Source of the DNA: Shimia ponticola | GTDB taxonomy: Bacteria > Pseudomonadota > Alphaproteobacteria > Rhodobacterales > Rhodobacteraceae | DNA length: 64,000 nucleotides | Assembly (NCBI RefSeq): GCF_007995215.1 | Contig: NZ_VCDK01000006.1 | Location: forward strand, 1 to 64,000 | Direction: 5' to 3' | In this document: positions 23,140 to 32,388 of the stretch, piece by piece | Layout of the letters: every line of letters begins with the position of its first letter | How positions within the stretch are numbered: position 1 is the stretch's first letter | Notes under the pieces: generated by a model | What the model was told of the DNA's origin: nothing | The model's input: only the letters and a program-made list of their open reading frames with translations | Database searches by the model: none | Position numbers and translations under genes: made by a program

Positions 23140-23721
23140 ATGACCAAGACCGAGAATTTCGCGCGAATTGAAATCGACAGTGCCAACGCCCTTTGGGAGT
23201 GGATGGCAGAGAACCACGGCCAAACGGACTCTGTTTGGTTGGTGACGTGGAAAAAAGACACGCCGGCAAAGTATCTTTCGACGTCGGATGTCTTGGATGC
23301 GGTCATCGCTCACGGTTGGATTGACGGCATACGGCGCAAGCACGAAGACCCATTGCGCACCATGCAACTCATCGCGCCGCGCAAGATGCAGGCATGGGCC
23401 AAAAGTTATAAGGACCGTGCCGAAAAGCTGCGCAAAGAGGGACGGATGCATGCGGCCGGTGAAGCCGCGATTGCCGAGGCCAAGTCAAATGGCATGTGGG
23501 CGTTTTATGATGATGTCGACGCATTGATTGATCCCGAAGATCTGAGCGCCGCGCTTGCCCCAGACACGGTTGCTCAGGCGAACTATGCGGCGTCACCACC
23601 GGCCTATCGGCGCAATCTGTTGCGGTGGATCAAGCTGGCCAAGACACAACCCACCCGCGCCAAACGGATTGCTGCCGTCGTCGACGCGGCCCGAGACAAC
23701 CGACGTATTCCGCAGATGTAG
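23140..23721 (+). CDS. YdeI/OmpD-associated family protein
   Basis: A 193-aa protein of the YdeI type. Recognisable segments are SVWLVTWKKDTPAKYLSTSDVLDAVIAHGWIDG, followed by the RTMQLIAPRKMQAWAK block, the NGMWAFYDDVDALIDPEDLSAAL region and the C-terminal RRNLLRWIKLAKTQPTRAKRI helix. The family is widespread, cytoplasmic and biochemically uncharacterised, though sometimes linked to stress or cationic-peptide resistance. It is a single gene just after the rpoC terminator and converges on the ASCH-like gene. Confidence 0.85.
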   Translation: MTKTENFARIEIDSANALWEWMAENHGQTDSVWLVTWKKDTPAKYLSTSDVLDAVIAHGWIDGIRRKHEDPLRTMQLIAPRKMQAWAKSYKDRAEKLRKEGRMHAAGEAAIAEAKSNGMWAFYDDVDALIDPEDLSAALAPDTVAQANYAASPPAYRRNLLRWIKLAKTQPTRAKRIAAVVDAARDNRRIPQM

Positions 23722-23725
23722 GCTT

Positions 23726-24268
23726 CTAGTCCCGCCCGCGTTTCGTGGAGCGACGCGGGCGCGTTGGATCGTGTTCGAAAGATGGAGGGAGTTCAGGAAA
23801 GAGCTCTCCGGTTTGCGCGTCGCCGGATGGCAGGTCATAGCTGCGCATCCACGGCTTGACCTCTGAAAACGTTCCGCTCTGCGTCCATGCGAAATAGCCA
23901 AGCGCGCCGACGCAGGGGATTGGATCGCACATTTCTGCGTTGGCCAGAACCAACCCCTTCTCGCCGCCGAACCATTCGCTGTCGCTTTCGGATACGATGT
24001 CGACCACGTCGACGGCGCCAATGATGGCCGACCTGACAAGCGCGTCGGGTCTTGGGCAACTCACCCCATGGCGCATTAATCGCCAATGGCCCCATCGGAA
24101 CTCATCCTCTTTCAGGCCGCTGGCGGCATGTATCGCAATGCGTCCGGTGCGCATATTCCCTGCAGCGATCGAACCTGTGCTGCGATTTTCGATCTTCTTG
24201 TGCCCGGCCACAATTGCCCATGCCCAAGGTTGGCGCACCGATAAAGCTATGGCGGGCAGATCAATCAT
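23726..24268 (-). CDS. ASCH-domain-like protein
   Basis: A 180-aa protein whose first 110 residues resemble an ASCH (PUA-like) domain: LSVRQPWAWAIVAGHKKIENRS matches the typical opening of this fold, followed by GRIAIHAASG and IIGAVDVVDIV. ASCH domains are thought to bind RNA or modified nucleobases. The C-terminal 50 residues are proline- and arginine-rich and probably disordered. A longer frame to 24766 runs antisense through the neighbouring transporter and is rejected. Its start lies very close to the divergent EamA gene; no strong ribosome binding site is seen. Confidence 0.7.
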   Translation of the reverse strand: MIDLPAIALSVRQPWAWAIVAGHKKIENRSTGSIAAGNMRTGRIAIHAASGLKEDEFRWGHWRLMRHGVSCPRPDALVRSAIIGAVDVVDIVSESDSEWFGGEKGLVLANAEMCDPIPCVGALGYFAWTQSGTFSEVKPWMRSYDLPSGDAQTGELFPELPPSFEHDPTRPRRSTKRGRD

Positions 24269-24365
24269 GCCTTTTGACGTAGTTTTCGGATCGCTCTCGC
24301 CAACGGACGCCGAACATGTCGCCAATGGGCTTGCCCTTGCTGCACGCGCGCCGTCTAACGCCGCT

Positions 24366-25250
24366 ATGACACAGACGCATTCTGCATCCGCCAATCGTAT
24401 CGGTGCGGCTTGGATGGTGGTTTCAATGACTGCCTTCACCATCAACGACGCCTTTATGAAGGTCTTGGGCGGCGAATGGCCCCTTGCACAATCGATCTTT
24501 GTGCGCGGCATCGGCGTGGTGATATTCATGCTCTGCCTCGCGGCCGCCCTTGGACATCTTCGGTTGCGCCTGCCGCGGAGGGACTGGATGCTCATCGCGC
24601 TGCGCGGTGTTTGCGAGGTCGCCGCCGCGTTCCTCTTTATCTCGGCGATCTTCAATATGCCGCTCGCGGATGCGACGGCGATCATCCAGACCCTGCCATT
24701 GACGGTCACACTCGCGGGGGCCGTGTTCTTGGGAGAGCCGGTCGGATGGCGGCGCATGACGGCCATCGTGATTGGCTTTGTCGGAGTCCTCCTGATTGTC
24801 AGGCCGGGGTTCGATGGGTTTTCGATCTATTCCGTTTATGCGCTCTTGGCCGTGGCGGTGATCACGGTGCGCGAATTGGCGTCGCGCCAGTTGTCCCCGA
24901 AATGTCCGACGATGCTGGCAGCCTTGGGGTCGGCATCGTTCGTCATGGTGGGCGGAGGGCTTGGGTCGCTCGGATCGGATTGGGTTCCGTGGACGCCGAC
25001 GGCTGCGTGGGCGATTTCAGGCGCGATGGTGACCGTGATGGTCGCGTATTTTGCATCTGTGGCGACCATGAGGCTTGGCGAGATCGGGTTCATCGCGCCT
25101 TATCGGTATTCCGCCATTGTCGTTGCTCTCTTGCTTGGCGTGTTCTTGTTTCGCGAAATCCCCGATCTGCCGACCATTATTGGTGCCAGCCTGATCGTGG
25201 CGACCGGGTTGTTCACGCTCTATCGAGAGCGCAGAGTGACGGCAGAATAG
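24366..25250 (+). CDS. EamA/DMT-superfamily transporter
   Basis: A 294-aa inner-membrane protein with about ten hydrophobic segments arranged as two EamA repeats, beginning with AAWMVVSMTAFTINDAFMK and ending in TIIGASLIVATGLFTLYRER. The conserved end of the first repeat is visible as LGEPVGWRRMTAIVIGFVGVLLIVRPG. DMT transporters export metabolites or take up small organic solutes; the substrate is unknown. The ATG at 24366 gives a normal-length protein but lacks a clear Shine-Dalgarno. An in-frame ATG at 24267 is possible and would overlap the start of the divergent ASCH-like gene. Confidence 0.85.
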   Translation: MTQTHSASANRIGAAWMVVSMTAFTINDAFMKVLGGEWPLAQSIFVRGIGVVIFMLCLAAALGHLRLRLPRRDWMLIALRGVCEVAAAFLFISAIFNMPLADATAIIQTLPLTVTLAGAVFLGEPVGWRRMTAIVIGFVGVLLIVRPGFDGFSIYSVYALLAVAVITVRELASRQLSPKCPTMLAALGSASFVMVGGGLGSLGSDWVPWTPTAAWAISGAMVTVMVAYFASVATMRLGEIGFIAPYRYSAIVVALLLGVFLFREIPDLPTIIGASLIVATGLFTLYRERRVTAE

Positions 25251-25555
25251 CGCAGGCCAAGGCCGCAAGAGCAGGCCCTGTTGACACCTCAGCGACTCCC
25301 GTGTAGGACGCGCCCACTTCGGCATCGGCCTCCCAAGGGTCGCTGGCCCTGTGGCCACGCCGGACATCAAAATTTAAGTGGACATGATCCAAGGGCCAAA
25401 GATCAATCGGGTGCCTTTCGATCCTCTGAATACCCCGCACCTTCCCAGGGACATGGGAGGGTTTGCGGCTTTTGCGCGTGGTCATGTGTCAATGGTCATG
25501 CATTCAAATGAACGGTGGGACACCACCAAGAAGTAGGAAACGGGAAGAACGCCCA
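25251..25555. other. 305-bp intergenic region upstream of rpsL
   Basis: No gene is supported. It must hold the promoter of the rpsL-to-rplW transcript. TTGACA at 25281-25286 with TAGGAC after a 17-nt spacer is a possible sigma-70 promoter, with a good -35 and weak -10. The last 40 bp are the rpsL leader. Confidence 0.5.
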
Positions 25556-25927
25556 ATGCCAACGATCCAGCAGCTGATCCGCAAACCGCGGAAGCCTAAA
25601 ATCAAGCGGTCCAAGTCGCTCCACCTCGAGGGGAACCCTCAGAAGCGTGGCGTGTGTACCCGCGTCTACACCACAACCCCGAAAAAGCCGAACTCGGCGA
25701 TGCGGAAAGTGGCCAAGGTGCGTCTGACCAACGGTTACGAAGTGATCAGCTACATTCCTGGTGAAAGCCACAACCTTCAGGAACACTCGGTGGTTCTGAT
25801 CCGTGGTGGCCGGGTGAAAGACCTTCCAGGTGTTCGTTACCACATCCTGCGTGGTGTTCTGGATACCCAGGGCGTCAAAGATCGGAAACAACGCCGTTCG
25901 AAATACGGCGCGAAGCGTCCTAAGTAA
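25556..25927 (+). CDS. rpsL: 30S ribosomal protein S12
   Basis: S12 (123 aa) sits at the decoding centre and controls tRNA selection. The start [12 protein letters not shown] is canonical; the longer frame beginning at 25463 is rejected. [21 protein letters not shown] contains the lysine whose change gives streptomycin resistance, here in the wild-type state, and [10 protein letters not shown] is the second resistance region. The [18 protein letters not shown] segment differs from the E. coli sequence but is an alphaproteobacterial variant. It leads the str segment. Confidence 0.98.
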   Translation: MPTIQQLIRKPRKPKIKRSKSLHLEGNPQKRGVCTRVYTTTPKKPNSAMRKVAKVRLTNGYEVISYIPGESHNLQEHSVVLIRGGRVKDLPGVRYHILRGVLDTQGVKDRKQRRSKYGAKRPK

Positions 25928-25939
25928 GGGGATATTGAT

Positions 25940-26410
25940 ATGTCGCGTCGTCACGCTGCTGAAAAACGTGAAGTCCTGCCTGACGCCAAATATGGCGATA
26001 AGGTTCTGACGAAATTCATGAACAACCTGATGCTGGACGGGAAAAAATCCGTCGCCGAGCGTATCGTTTACGGTGCCCTCGACCGCGTCGAAGACAAAGT
26101 TAAGCGCGCACCTGTGGAGCTGTTCCACGAAGCGCTCGACAACATCAAACCAGCGCTCGAAGTTCGTTCGCGCCGGGTTGGTGGTGCAACCTATCAGGTT
26201 CCTGTCGAGGTGCGCCCTGACCGCCGTGAGGCTCTGGCCATCCGCTGGCTGATCACCGCCGCACGCGGTCGCAACGAAAACACCATGGAAGAGCGCCTTG
26301 CCGGTGAGCTTCTGGACGCCGTGCAGTCGCGCGGTTCCGCGGTCAAGAAACGCGAAGACACGCACAAGATGGCAGAAGCCAACAAAGCGTTCTCGCACTA
26401 CCGCTGGTAA
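25940..26410 (+). CDS. rpsG: 30S ribosomal protein S7
   Basis: S7 (156 aa) nucleates assembly of the 30S head and contacts tRNA in the E site. The [20 protein letters not shown] start, the [13 protein letters not shown] helix and the [15 protein letters not shown] motif are standard, as is the length. It follows rpsL by 12 nt with a GGGGAT ribosome binding site. A stable hairpin lies in the rpsG-fusA gap. Confidence 0.98.
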   Translation: MSRRHAAEKREVLPDAKYGDKVLTKFMNNLMLDGKKSVAERIVYGALDRVEDKVKRAPVELFHEALDNIKPALEVRSRRVGGATYQVPVEVRPDRREALAIRWLITAARGRNENTMEERLAGELLDAVQSRGSAVKKREDTHKMAEANKAFSHYRW

Positions 26411-26418
26411 TCATTTTG

Positions 26419-26439
26419 GCGGGCCTCACCGAGGCCCGC
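26419..26439 (+). other. Stem-loop between rpsG and fusA
   Basis: GCGGGCCT (26419-26426) pairs perfectly with AGGCCCGC (26432-26439) around a 5-nt loop. No T-run follows, so it is more likely an RNA processing, S7-regulatory or stability element than a terminator. Confidence 0.6.
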
Positions 26440-26497
26440 TTCCTGACTTTACGGACAGTGAAGCCTTTCTCTCTCTAGGACCTCCAAGGACCAAACC

Positions 26498-28615
26498 ATG
26501 GCACGCGAATATCCTCTCGAACTATATCGCAACTTTGGGATCATGGCGCACATCGACGCGGGTAAAACGACCTGCTCTGAGCGGATCCTGTACTACACCG
26601 GTAAGTCGCACAACATCGGCGAAGTGCACGATGGCGCAGCGACCATGGACTGGATGGAGCAAGAGCAGGAGCGTGGCATCACGATTACCTCCGCTGCGAC
26701 CACCACGTTCTGGGAGCGTACCGAGGACGGTCAAACGGCAGACACGCCAAAGCACCGCATGAACATCATCGACACCCCCGGTCACGTGGACTTCACGATC
26801 GAAGTTGAGCGTTCGCTGGCGGTTCTCGACGGTGCCGTTTGTGTTCTGGACGCCAACGCAGGTGTTGAGCCTCAGACTGAAACCGTTTGGCGTCAGGCTG
26901 ACCGCTACAAGGTTCCACGCATGGTGTTCGTCAATAAGATGGACAAAATCGGCGCGGACTTCTTCAACTGCGTTCGCATGATCGAAGACCGCACCGGCGC
27001 ACGCGCTGTGCCCGTTGGTATTCCAATCGGCGCAGAATCCGAGCTGGAAGGTCTGATCGACCTCGTCACCATGGAAGAGTGGCTGTGGCAGGGTGAAGAT
27101 CTGGGCGCGTCCTGGATCAAAGCACCGATCCGCGACAGCCTGTCGGACATGGCCAACGAATGGCGCGAGAAAATGATCGAAGCCGCCGTCGAGCAAGACG
27201 ACGACGCGATGGAAGCGTATCTGGAAGGCAACGAACCAGACGTCCCAACCCTGCGCAAACTGCTGCGCAAGGGCACACTGGCGCTCGACTTCGTTCCTGT
27301 GCTGGGTGGCTCGGCGTTCAAAAACAAAGGCGTCCAGCCTCTGTTGAACGCTGTGATCGACTATCTTCCTTCGCCACTCGACGTTGTCGACTACATGGGC
27401 TTCAAACCCGGCGATGAAACGGAAGAACGGAATATCGCACGCCGTGCTGACGACGACATGGCCTTTGCTGGTCTGGCGTTCAAAATCATGAACGACCCGT
27501 TCGTTGGCTCGCTGACCTTCACACGCATCTACTCGGGCGTCCTGAACAAGGGCGATACGCTGCTGAACTCGACCAAAGGTCGTAAAGAGCGCGTTGGCCG
27601 GATGATGATGATGCACTCGAACAACCGCGAAGAGATCACTGAAGCATTCGCAGGTGACATCATCGCGCTGGCGGGTCTGAAAGACACGACGACCGGTGAC
27701 ACGCTGTCGGCTGTGAACGATCCTGTGGTTCTGGAAACGATGAACTTCCCAGATCCAGTGATTGAGATCGCCGTCGAGCCAAAGACCAAAGCCGACCAAG
27801 AGAAAATGTCTCAGGGTCTGCAGCGTCTGGCGGCAGAAGACCCATCCTTCCGCGTCGAAACCGACCTCGAGTCCGGTCAGACCATCATGAAGGGCATGGG
27901 TGAACTTCACCTCGACATCCTGGTCGACCGCCTGAAGCGCGAGTTCAAGGTTGAAGCGAACATCGGTGCTCCACAGGTGGCTTACCGCGAGACCATCGGT
28001 CACGAGGTCGAGCACTCCTACACCCACAAGAAACAGTCGGGTGGTTCGGGTCAGTTCGCCGAGGTCAAGCTCATCATCACGCCGACAGAGCCAGGTGAAG
28101 GTTACTCGTTTGAGTCTCGCATTGTTGGTGGTGCCGTTCCAAAGGAATACATCCCAGGTGTTGAAAAAGGCATCCAGTCCGTCATGGACAGCGGCCCTCT
28201 GGCTGGCTTCCCAGTGATCGACTTCAAGGTTGCTCTGATCGACGGTAAGTTCCACGACGTTGACTCCAGCGTTCTGGCCTTTGAAATCGCCGCTCGTATG
28301 GGCATGCGCGAAGGCATGAAGAAAGCTGGCGCGAAACTGCTTGAGCCGATCATGAAAGTCGAAGTGATCACGCCGGAGGAATACACCGGTGGCATCATCG
28401 GCGATCTGACGTCGCGCCGCGGTCAGGTTTCGGGTCAAGAGCCTCGTGGTAACGCGATTGCCATCGATGCATTCGTGCCGCTGGCGAACATGTTCGGCTA
28501 CATCAACACCCTGCGTTCGATGTCTTCGGGCCGCGCGCAGTTCACGATGCAGTTCGACCACTACGATCCGGTTCCGGCGAACATCAGCCAGGAAATCCAA
28601 GAGAAATACGCATAA
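26498..28615 (+). CDS. fusA: Elongation factor G
   Basis: EF-G (705 aa) is the GTPase that drives translocation and, with RRF, ribosome recycling. The G1 motif is AHIDAGKTT, switch II contains DTPGHVDFT, and [10 protein letters not shown] is the G4 region. Domains II-V follow, with [21 protein letters not shown] and the C-terminal [21 protein letters not shown] block. Length and organisation are of the ordinary bacterial FusA type. An AAGGA ribosome binding site precedes the ATG. A 22-bp perfect inverted repeat occupies the gap before tuf. Confidence 0.99.
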   Translation: MAREYPLELYRNFGIMAHIDAGKTTCSERILYYTGKSHNIGEVHDGAATMDWMEQEQERGITITSAATTTFWERTEDGQTADTPKHRMNIIDTPGHVDFTIEVERSLAVLDGAVCVLDANAGVEPQTETVWRQADRYKVPRMVFVNKMDKIGADFFNCVRMIEDRTGARAVPVGIPIGAESELEGLIDLVTMEEWLWQGEDLGASWIKAPIRDSLSDMANEWREKMIEAAVEQDDDAMEAYLEGNEPDVPTLRKLLRKGTLALDFVPVLGGSAFKNKGVQPLLNAVIDYLPSPLDVVDYMGFKPGDETEERNIARRADDDMAFAGLAFKIMNDPFVGSLTFTRIYSGVLNKGDTLLNSTKGRKERVGRMMMMHSNNREEITEAFAGDIIALAGLKDTTTGDTLSAVNDPVVLETMNFPDPVIEIAVEPKTKADQEKMSQGLQRLAAEDPSFRVETDLESGQTIMKGMGELHLDILVDRLKREFKVEANIGAPQVAYRETIGHEVEHSYTHKKQSGGSGQFAEVKLIITPTEPGEGYSFESRIVGGAVPKEYIPGVEKGIQSVMDSGPLAGFPVIDFKVALIDGKFHDVDSSVLAFEIAARMGMREGMKKAGAKLLEPIMKVEVITPEEYTGGIIGDLTSRRGQVSGQEPRGNAIAIDAFVPLANMFGYINTLRSMSSGRAQFTMQFDHYDPVPANISQEIQEKYA

Positions 28616-28622
28616 CCGGGAT

Positions 28623-28675
28623 GGCGGGGTGAACCCCGCCCTACCCACCACCCGTAGGGCGGGGTTCACCCCGCC
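28623..28675. repeat. Perfect 22-bp inverted repeat between fusA and tuf (REP-like)
   Basis: The arms at 28623-28644 and 28654-28675 are exact reverse complements separated by 9 nt. Each arm itself contains the shorter palindrome GGCGGGGTGAACCCCGCC or its complement, so the element can form one long or two short hairpins. Its layout (palindrome, CCTAC, loop, GTAGG, palindrome) parallels the elements at 50355 and 59868. Confidence 0.85.
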
Positions 28676-28702
28676 GCCCCAGACGAACAAGGAGTAGCCA
28701 TC

Positions 28703-29878
28703 ATGGCAAAGGAAAAGTTTGAACGTACGAAACCGCACGTGAACATCGGCACGATTGGTCACGTTGACCACGGGAAGACGACGTTGACGGCAGCGATCAC
28801 GAAGTACTTTGGTGACTTCAAAGCGTATGACCAGATTGACGGCGCGCCAGAAGAGAAAGCCCGCGGCATCACGATCTCGACCGCACACGTTGAGTACGAG
28901 ACCGAGAACCGCCACTATGCGCACGTGGACTGCCCAGGCCACGCTGACTACGTGAAAAACATGATCACGGGTGCGGCGCAGATGGACGGCGCGATCCTGG
29001 TTGTGAACGCAGCTGACGGCCCAATGCCACAAACGCGCGAGCACATCCTGCTGGGTCGCCAGGTTGGCATCCCGAAGATGGTCGTGTTCATGAACAAAGT
29101 GGACCAGGTCGACGACGAAGAGCTTCTGGAGCTCGTCGAGATGGAAATCCGCGAACTGCTGGAAAGCTACGAGTATCCAGGCGACGATATCCCAATCATC
29201 GCGGGGTCGGCTCTGGCGGCGATGGAAGGCAACAACCCTGAGATCGGCGAAGAGAAGATCAAAGAGCTGATGGCGGCTGTTGATGAGTACATCGACACCC
29301 CAGAGCGTGCGGTTGACCAGCCATTCCTGATGCCGATCGAAGACGTGTTCTCGATCTCGGGTCGTGGTACGGTTGTGACCGGTCGTGTTGAGCGTGGCGT
29401 GATCAACGTGGGTGACGAGATTGAAATCGTCGGTATCCGCGACACCACCAAGACGACCTGCACAGGCGTTGAAATGTTCCGCAAGCTGCTGGACCGCGGT
29501 GAAGCAGGCGACAACATCGGCGCACTGCTGCGCGGTGTGGACCGTGACGGCGTTGAGCGTGGTCAGGTTCTGTGTAAGCCAGCATCCGTGACGCCACACA
29601 CGAAGTTCGAAGCAGAAGCCTACATCCTGACGAAGGATGAAGGTGGCCGTCACACGCCATTCTTCGCGAACTACCGTCCACAGTTCTACTTCCGTACGAC
29701 GGACGTGACTGGCACGGTTACGCTGGCGGAAGGCACCGAGATGGTCATGCCAGGCGACAACGTGTCGTTCTCGGTTGAGCTGATCGCGCCAATCGCGATG
29801 GAAAAAGGCCTCCGCTTCGCCATCCGCGAAGGCGGCCGCACCGTCGGCGCAGGCGTCGTCTCCGACATCACCGAGTAA
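28703..29878 (+). CDS. tuf: Elongation factor Tu
   Basis: EF-Tu (391 aa) delivers aminoacyl-tRNA to the ribosome. GHVDHGKTT is the P-loop, [21 protein letters not shown] covers switch II and the kirromycin region, and MNKVDQ is the base-recognition motif. Domains II and III are complete ([33 protein letters not shown]). An AAGGAG ribosome binding site precedes the ATG. Most alphaproteobacteria carry a second tuf copy elsewhere; only one is in this window. Two hairpins follow the gene. Confidence 0.99.
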   Translation: MAKEKFERTKPHVNIGTIGHVDHGKTTLTAAITKYFGDFKAYDQIDGAPEEKARGITISTAHVEYETENRHYAHVDCPGHADYVKNMITGAAQMDGAILVVNAADGPMPQTREHILLGRQVGIPKMVVFMNKVDQVDDEELLELVEMEIRELLESYEYPGDDIPIIAGSALAAMEGNNPEIGEEKIKELMAAVDEYIDTPERAVDQPFLMPIEDVFSISGRGTVVTGRVERGVINVGDEIEIVGIRDTTKTTCTGVEMFRKLLDRGEAGDNIGALLRGVDRDGVERGQVLCKPASVTPHTKFEAEAYILTKDEGGRHTPFFANYRPQFYFRTTDVTGTVTLAEGTEMVMPGDNVSFSVELIAPIAMEKGLRFAIREGGRTVGAGVVSDITE

Positions 29879-29890
29879 TTGGTGACCCCC

Positions 29891-29953
29891 GGGACGCGTC
29901 CGTCGCGTCCCGTTTGAAGAATATCGAAGATGGGTGCTTTGCGCCCATCTTTG
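29891..29953 (+). terminator. Two consecutive stem-loops after tuf
   Basis: The first is GGGACGCG (29891-29898) with CGCGTCCC (29904-29911). The second is a 10-bp stem (29928-29937 with 29941-29950, one G-U) with a TTT loop, then TTG. Neither has a long T-run, so partial termination or processing before rpsJ is more likely than a full stop. Confidence 0.5.
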
Positions 29954-30035
29954 CTTGAAGACCCCGGTTCGACGTGGGCGCTGCAATCCCGCAGGGTCGA
30001 CCTCTCAACCGTAGAAGCCGCGAAGGGCAACTAAA

Positions 30036-30347
30036 ATGGCCGTTAGCCAAAACATTCGCATCCGGCTCAAGGCATTTGACTACCGCGTTCTGGATGCCAG
30101 CACGCAGGAAATCGTCAACACTGCCAAGCGCACTGGTGCTCAGGTTCGTGGGCCGATCCCACTGCCGAACAAGATTGAAAAATTCACCGTTCTGCGTGGT
30201 CCGCACGTCGACAAGAAGTCGCGCGACCAGTTCGAAATCCGCACGCACAAGCGCCTGCTGGACATCGTCGATCCGACCCCGCAGACCGTTGATGCGCTGA
30301 TGAAGCTCGACCTCGCCGCTGGCGTGGACGTGCAGATCTCGGTTTAA
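30036..30347 (+). CDS. rpsJ: 30S ribosomal protein S10
   Basis: S10 (103 aa) belongs to the 30S head and also forms the NusB-S10 antitermination complex (NusE). [15 protein letters not shown], the [29 protein letters not shown] core and the [21 protein letters not shown] end are canonical. It opens the S10 segment, which here is joined to the str segment (tuf) by a 157-bp gap with two hairpins. The AAGGGC before the ATG serves as ribosome binding site. Confidence 0.98.
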   Translation: MAVSQNIRIRLKAFDYRVLDASTQEIVNTAKRTGAQVRGPIPLPNKIEKFTVLRGPHVDKKSRDQFEIRTHKRLLDIVDPTPQTVDALMKLDLAAGVDVQISV

Positions 30348-30360
30348 GGAGGGCACCTGA

Positions 30361-31236
30361 ATGTTGCGCTCTGGCGTTATCGCAAAGAAAGTCGGGATGA
30401 CCCGTCTGTTCATGGAAGACGGCAAGCAGATTCCTGTCACCGTTCTTCAACTGGACAACCTTCAGGTTGTGGCCCAGCGGACCTCGGAAAAAGATGGCTA
30501 CACTGCCGTTCAACTGGGTGCTGGCACAGCCAAAGCAAAACGCACCAGCCAAGCCATGCGTGGCCACTTCGCAGCAGCGAAAGTGGAACCAAAGCGCAAG
30601 GTTGCTGAGTTCCGCGTTGCTCCTGAGAACCTGATCGAAGTGGGCGAAGAAATCATCGCCGATCACTACTTTGAAGGTCAGTTTGTTGACGTGACCGGTA
30701 CGTCGATTGGTAAAGGCTTTGCCGGTGCCATGAAGCGTTGGAACTTTGGCGGTCTGCGTGCGACGCACGGTGTCTCGATCTCGCACCGTTCGCACGGTTC
30801 GACAGGTCAGTGTCAGGATCCCGGACGCGTCTTCAAAGGTAAGAAGATGGCTGGTCACATGGGTGCTGCCCGTGTCACGACGCAAAACCTGCAGGTCATC
30901 AAGACCGACAGCGACCGTGGCCTGATCATGGTCAAAGGCGCTGTTCCAGGTTCGAAAGGTGGCTGGGTCACGGTCAAGGACGCGGTGAAAAAACCAACTC
31001 CTGAGAACGTCATCCTGCCTGCAGCTCTGATGTCGGCTAAGCGTGAAGCGCAACGTCTGGCAGAAGAAGCCGCAGCAGCCGCAGAAGCCGAAGCCAAAGC
31101 CGCCGAAGAGGCCGCCGCAGCAGAAGCAGCAGCCGCAGAGGAAGCCGCGCTGAAGGAAGCAGAAGCATCGATCGAGGCCGATAAGGCTGCAGAAGCTGCT
31201 GACGCACCTGAAGCCAAGAAAGAAGGTGACGAATAA
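30361..31236 (+). CDS. rplC: 50S ribosomal protein L3 with long Ala/Glu-rich C-terminal extension
   Basis: L3 is an early-assembly 50S protein near the peptidyl transferase centre. The core (about residues 1-222) is normal: [31 protein letters not shown] and the [28 protein letters not shown] loop, in which the methylated-Gln site GQCQDPGRV is present. After [14 protein letters not shown], about 65 further residues consist almost only of Ala, Glu and Lys with [11 protein letters not shown] at the end, predicted as an acidic helix or disordered tail. E. coli L3 has 209 aa against 291 here. The TAATG junction couples it to rplD. Confidence 0.97.
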   Translation: MLRSGVIAKKVGMTRLFMEDGKQIPVTVLQLDNLQVVAQRTSEKDGYTAVQLGAGTAKAKRTSQAMRGHFAAAKVEPKRKVAEFRVAPENLIEVGEEIIADHYFEGQFVDVTGTSIGKGFAGAMKRWNFGGLRATHGVSISHRSHGSTGQCQDPGRVFKGKKMAGHMGAARVTTQNLQVIKTDSDRGLIMVKGAVPGSKGGWVTVKDAVKKPTPENVILPAALMSAKREAQRLAEEAAAAAEAEAKAAEEAAAAEAAAAEEAALKEAEASIEADKAAEAADAPEAKKEGDE

Positions 31237-31853
31237 TGAAACTCGACGTCATCAAACTGGACGGCGGCACAGCCGGTTCGGTCGAGTTGTCGGACGATCT
31301 GTTCGGCCTCGAACCCCGCGCCGACATCCTGCACCGCGTGGTCCGCTGGCAGCGTAACAACGCCCAAGCCGGTACCCACAAGGTCAAGACCCGCTCGGAA
31401 ACCAGCTACTCGACCAAGAAGATCTATCGCCAAAAAGGCACCGGTGGCGCACGTCACGGTGACCGCAACGCGCCGATCTTCCGCAAGGGTGGTATCTACA
31501 AAGGCCCAACCCCACGGAGCCACGGTCACGAGCTGACCAAAAAGTTCCGTAAACTGGGTCTGAAGCACGCTCTGTCCGCCAAGGCAAAAGAAGGCGCAAT
31601 CGTCGTCATCGAGAATGCCGAAGCCGAAGGCAAAACAGCATCGCTGGCCAAACAGGTCAAAGAGCTGGGCTGGAAGCGCGCGCTGGTTATCGACGGTGCA
31701 GACGTGAACGAAGGCTTCCTGCAAGCCTCGCGCAACATCGAAGGTCTGGATATCCTGCCGACCGCTGGTGCGAACGTTTACGACATCCTGAAACGCGACA
31801 CTCTGGTTCTGACCAAAGCGGGTGTCGAAGCTCTGGAGGCTCGCCTGAAATGA
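31236..31853 (+). CDS. rplD: 50S ribosomal protein L4
   Basis: L4 (205 aa) lines the exit tunnel and, in some bacteria, represses the S10 operon. The tunnel loop is visible as [27 protein letters not shown], followed by [20 protein letters not shown]. Length is normal. Its start overlaps the rplC stop by one base, and its stop overlaps rplW by 4 nt, so the three are translationally coupled. Confidence 0.98.
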   Translation: MKLDVIKLDGGTAGSVELSDDLFGLEPRADILHRVVRWQRNNAQAGTHKVKTRSETSYSTKKIYRQKGTGGARHGDRNAPIFRKGGIYKGPTPRSHGHELTKKFRKLGLKHALSAKAKEGAIVVIENAEAEGKTASLAKQVKELGWKRALVIDGADVNEGFLQASRNIEGLDILPTAGANVYDILKRDTLVLTKAGVEALEARLK

Positions 31854-32146
31854 GTGCCAAAGCAGAACATTACGATGTGATCCGCAAGCCGATCATCACC
31901 GAGAAAACCACCATGGCGTCCGAAAACGGCGCGGTTGTTTTCGAAGTGGCCATCGACAGCAACAAACCTCAGATCAAAGAGGCTGTTGAAACGCTGTTCG
32001 GCGTCAAGGTGAAGGCCGTGAACACGACCATCACCAAAGGCAAGAACAAGCGCTTCCGCGGGATCAAAGGCACACGCAAAGACGTGAAAAAAGCCTACGT
32101 GACGCTGGAAGAAGGCAACACGATCGACGTGACCACCGGCCTGTAA
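31850..32146 (+). CDS. rplW: 50S ribosomal protein L23
   Basis: L23 (98 aa) sits at the tunnel exit and docks trigger factor and [21 protein letters not shown] at the N-terminus and the RNA-binding loop [24 protein letters not shown] are canonical. It overlaps rplD by 4 nt. In most bacteria rplB follows immediately; here a strong terminator and 7.5 kb of unrelated genes intervene, so rplW closes the transcript. Confidence 0.98.
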   Translation: MSAKAEHYDVIRKPIITEKTTMASENGAVVFEVAIDSNKPQIKEAVETLFGVKVKAVNTTITKGKNKRFRGIKGTRKDVKKAYVTLEEGNTIDVTTGL

Positions 32147-32171
32147 GCCAAGGTTCGTCAAGATTGAACAA

Positions 32172-32208
32172 AGAGCCCCGTCGCACCTGCGGCGGGGCTC
32201 TTTTGCTT
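32172..32208 (+). terminator. Rho-independent terminator after rplW
   Basis: AGAGCCCCG (32172-32180) pairs with CGGGGCTCT (32193-32201), with extra pairing at the stem top, followed by TTTT. It ends the str-S10 segment before the inserted genes. Confidence 0.9.
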
Positions 32209-32210
32209 GT

Positions 32211-32220
32211 GGGGGGGGGG
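32211..32220 (+). repeat. Homopolymeric G10 tract
   Basis: Ten consecutive G residues lie between the rplW terminator and the MFS gene, about 168 bp before its start. Such tracts can slip during replication, but they can also be assembly errors. Confidence 0.7.
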
Positions 32221-32388
32221 CGAAAGCACGGCGAGGTCGGCGCGAAGTCACTGAACCGTCATACGAATGTCGCCTGAGGAGTTGCGCCTGCGACCGCGCC
32301 GGTGTCACATCCCGAAGAACGCAGGGCAGACGCAGCTGACGGCGTAAGAAACGGCTTTGCAAGACAGAAGGATGGCCTAAGGTGATGA

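Noticed and set aside
26522-29986. A 1154-codon open frame antisense to fusA and tuf
   Set aside because: It spans two genes and their gap on the opposite strand, with composition dictated by their codons; no domain is visible.
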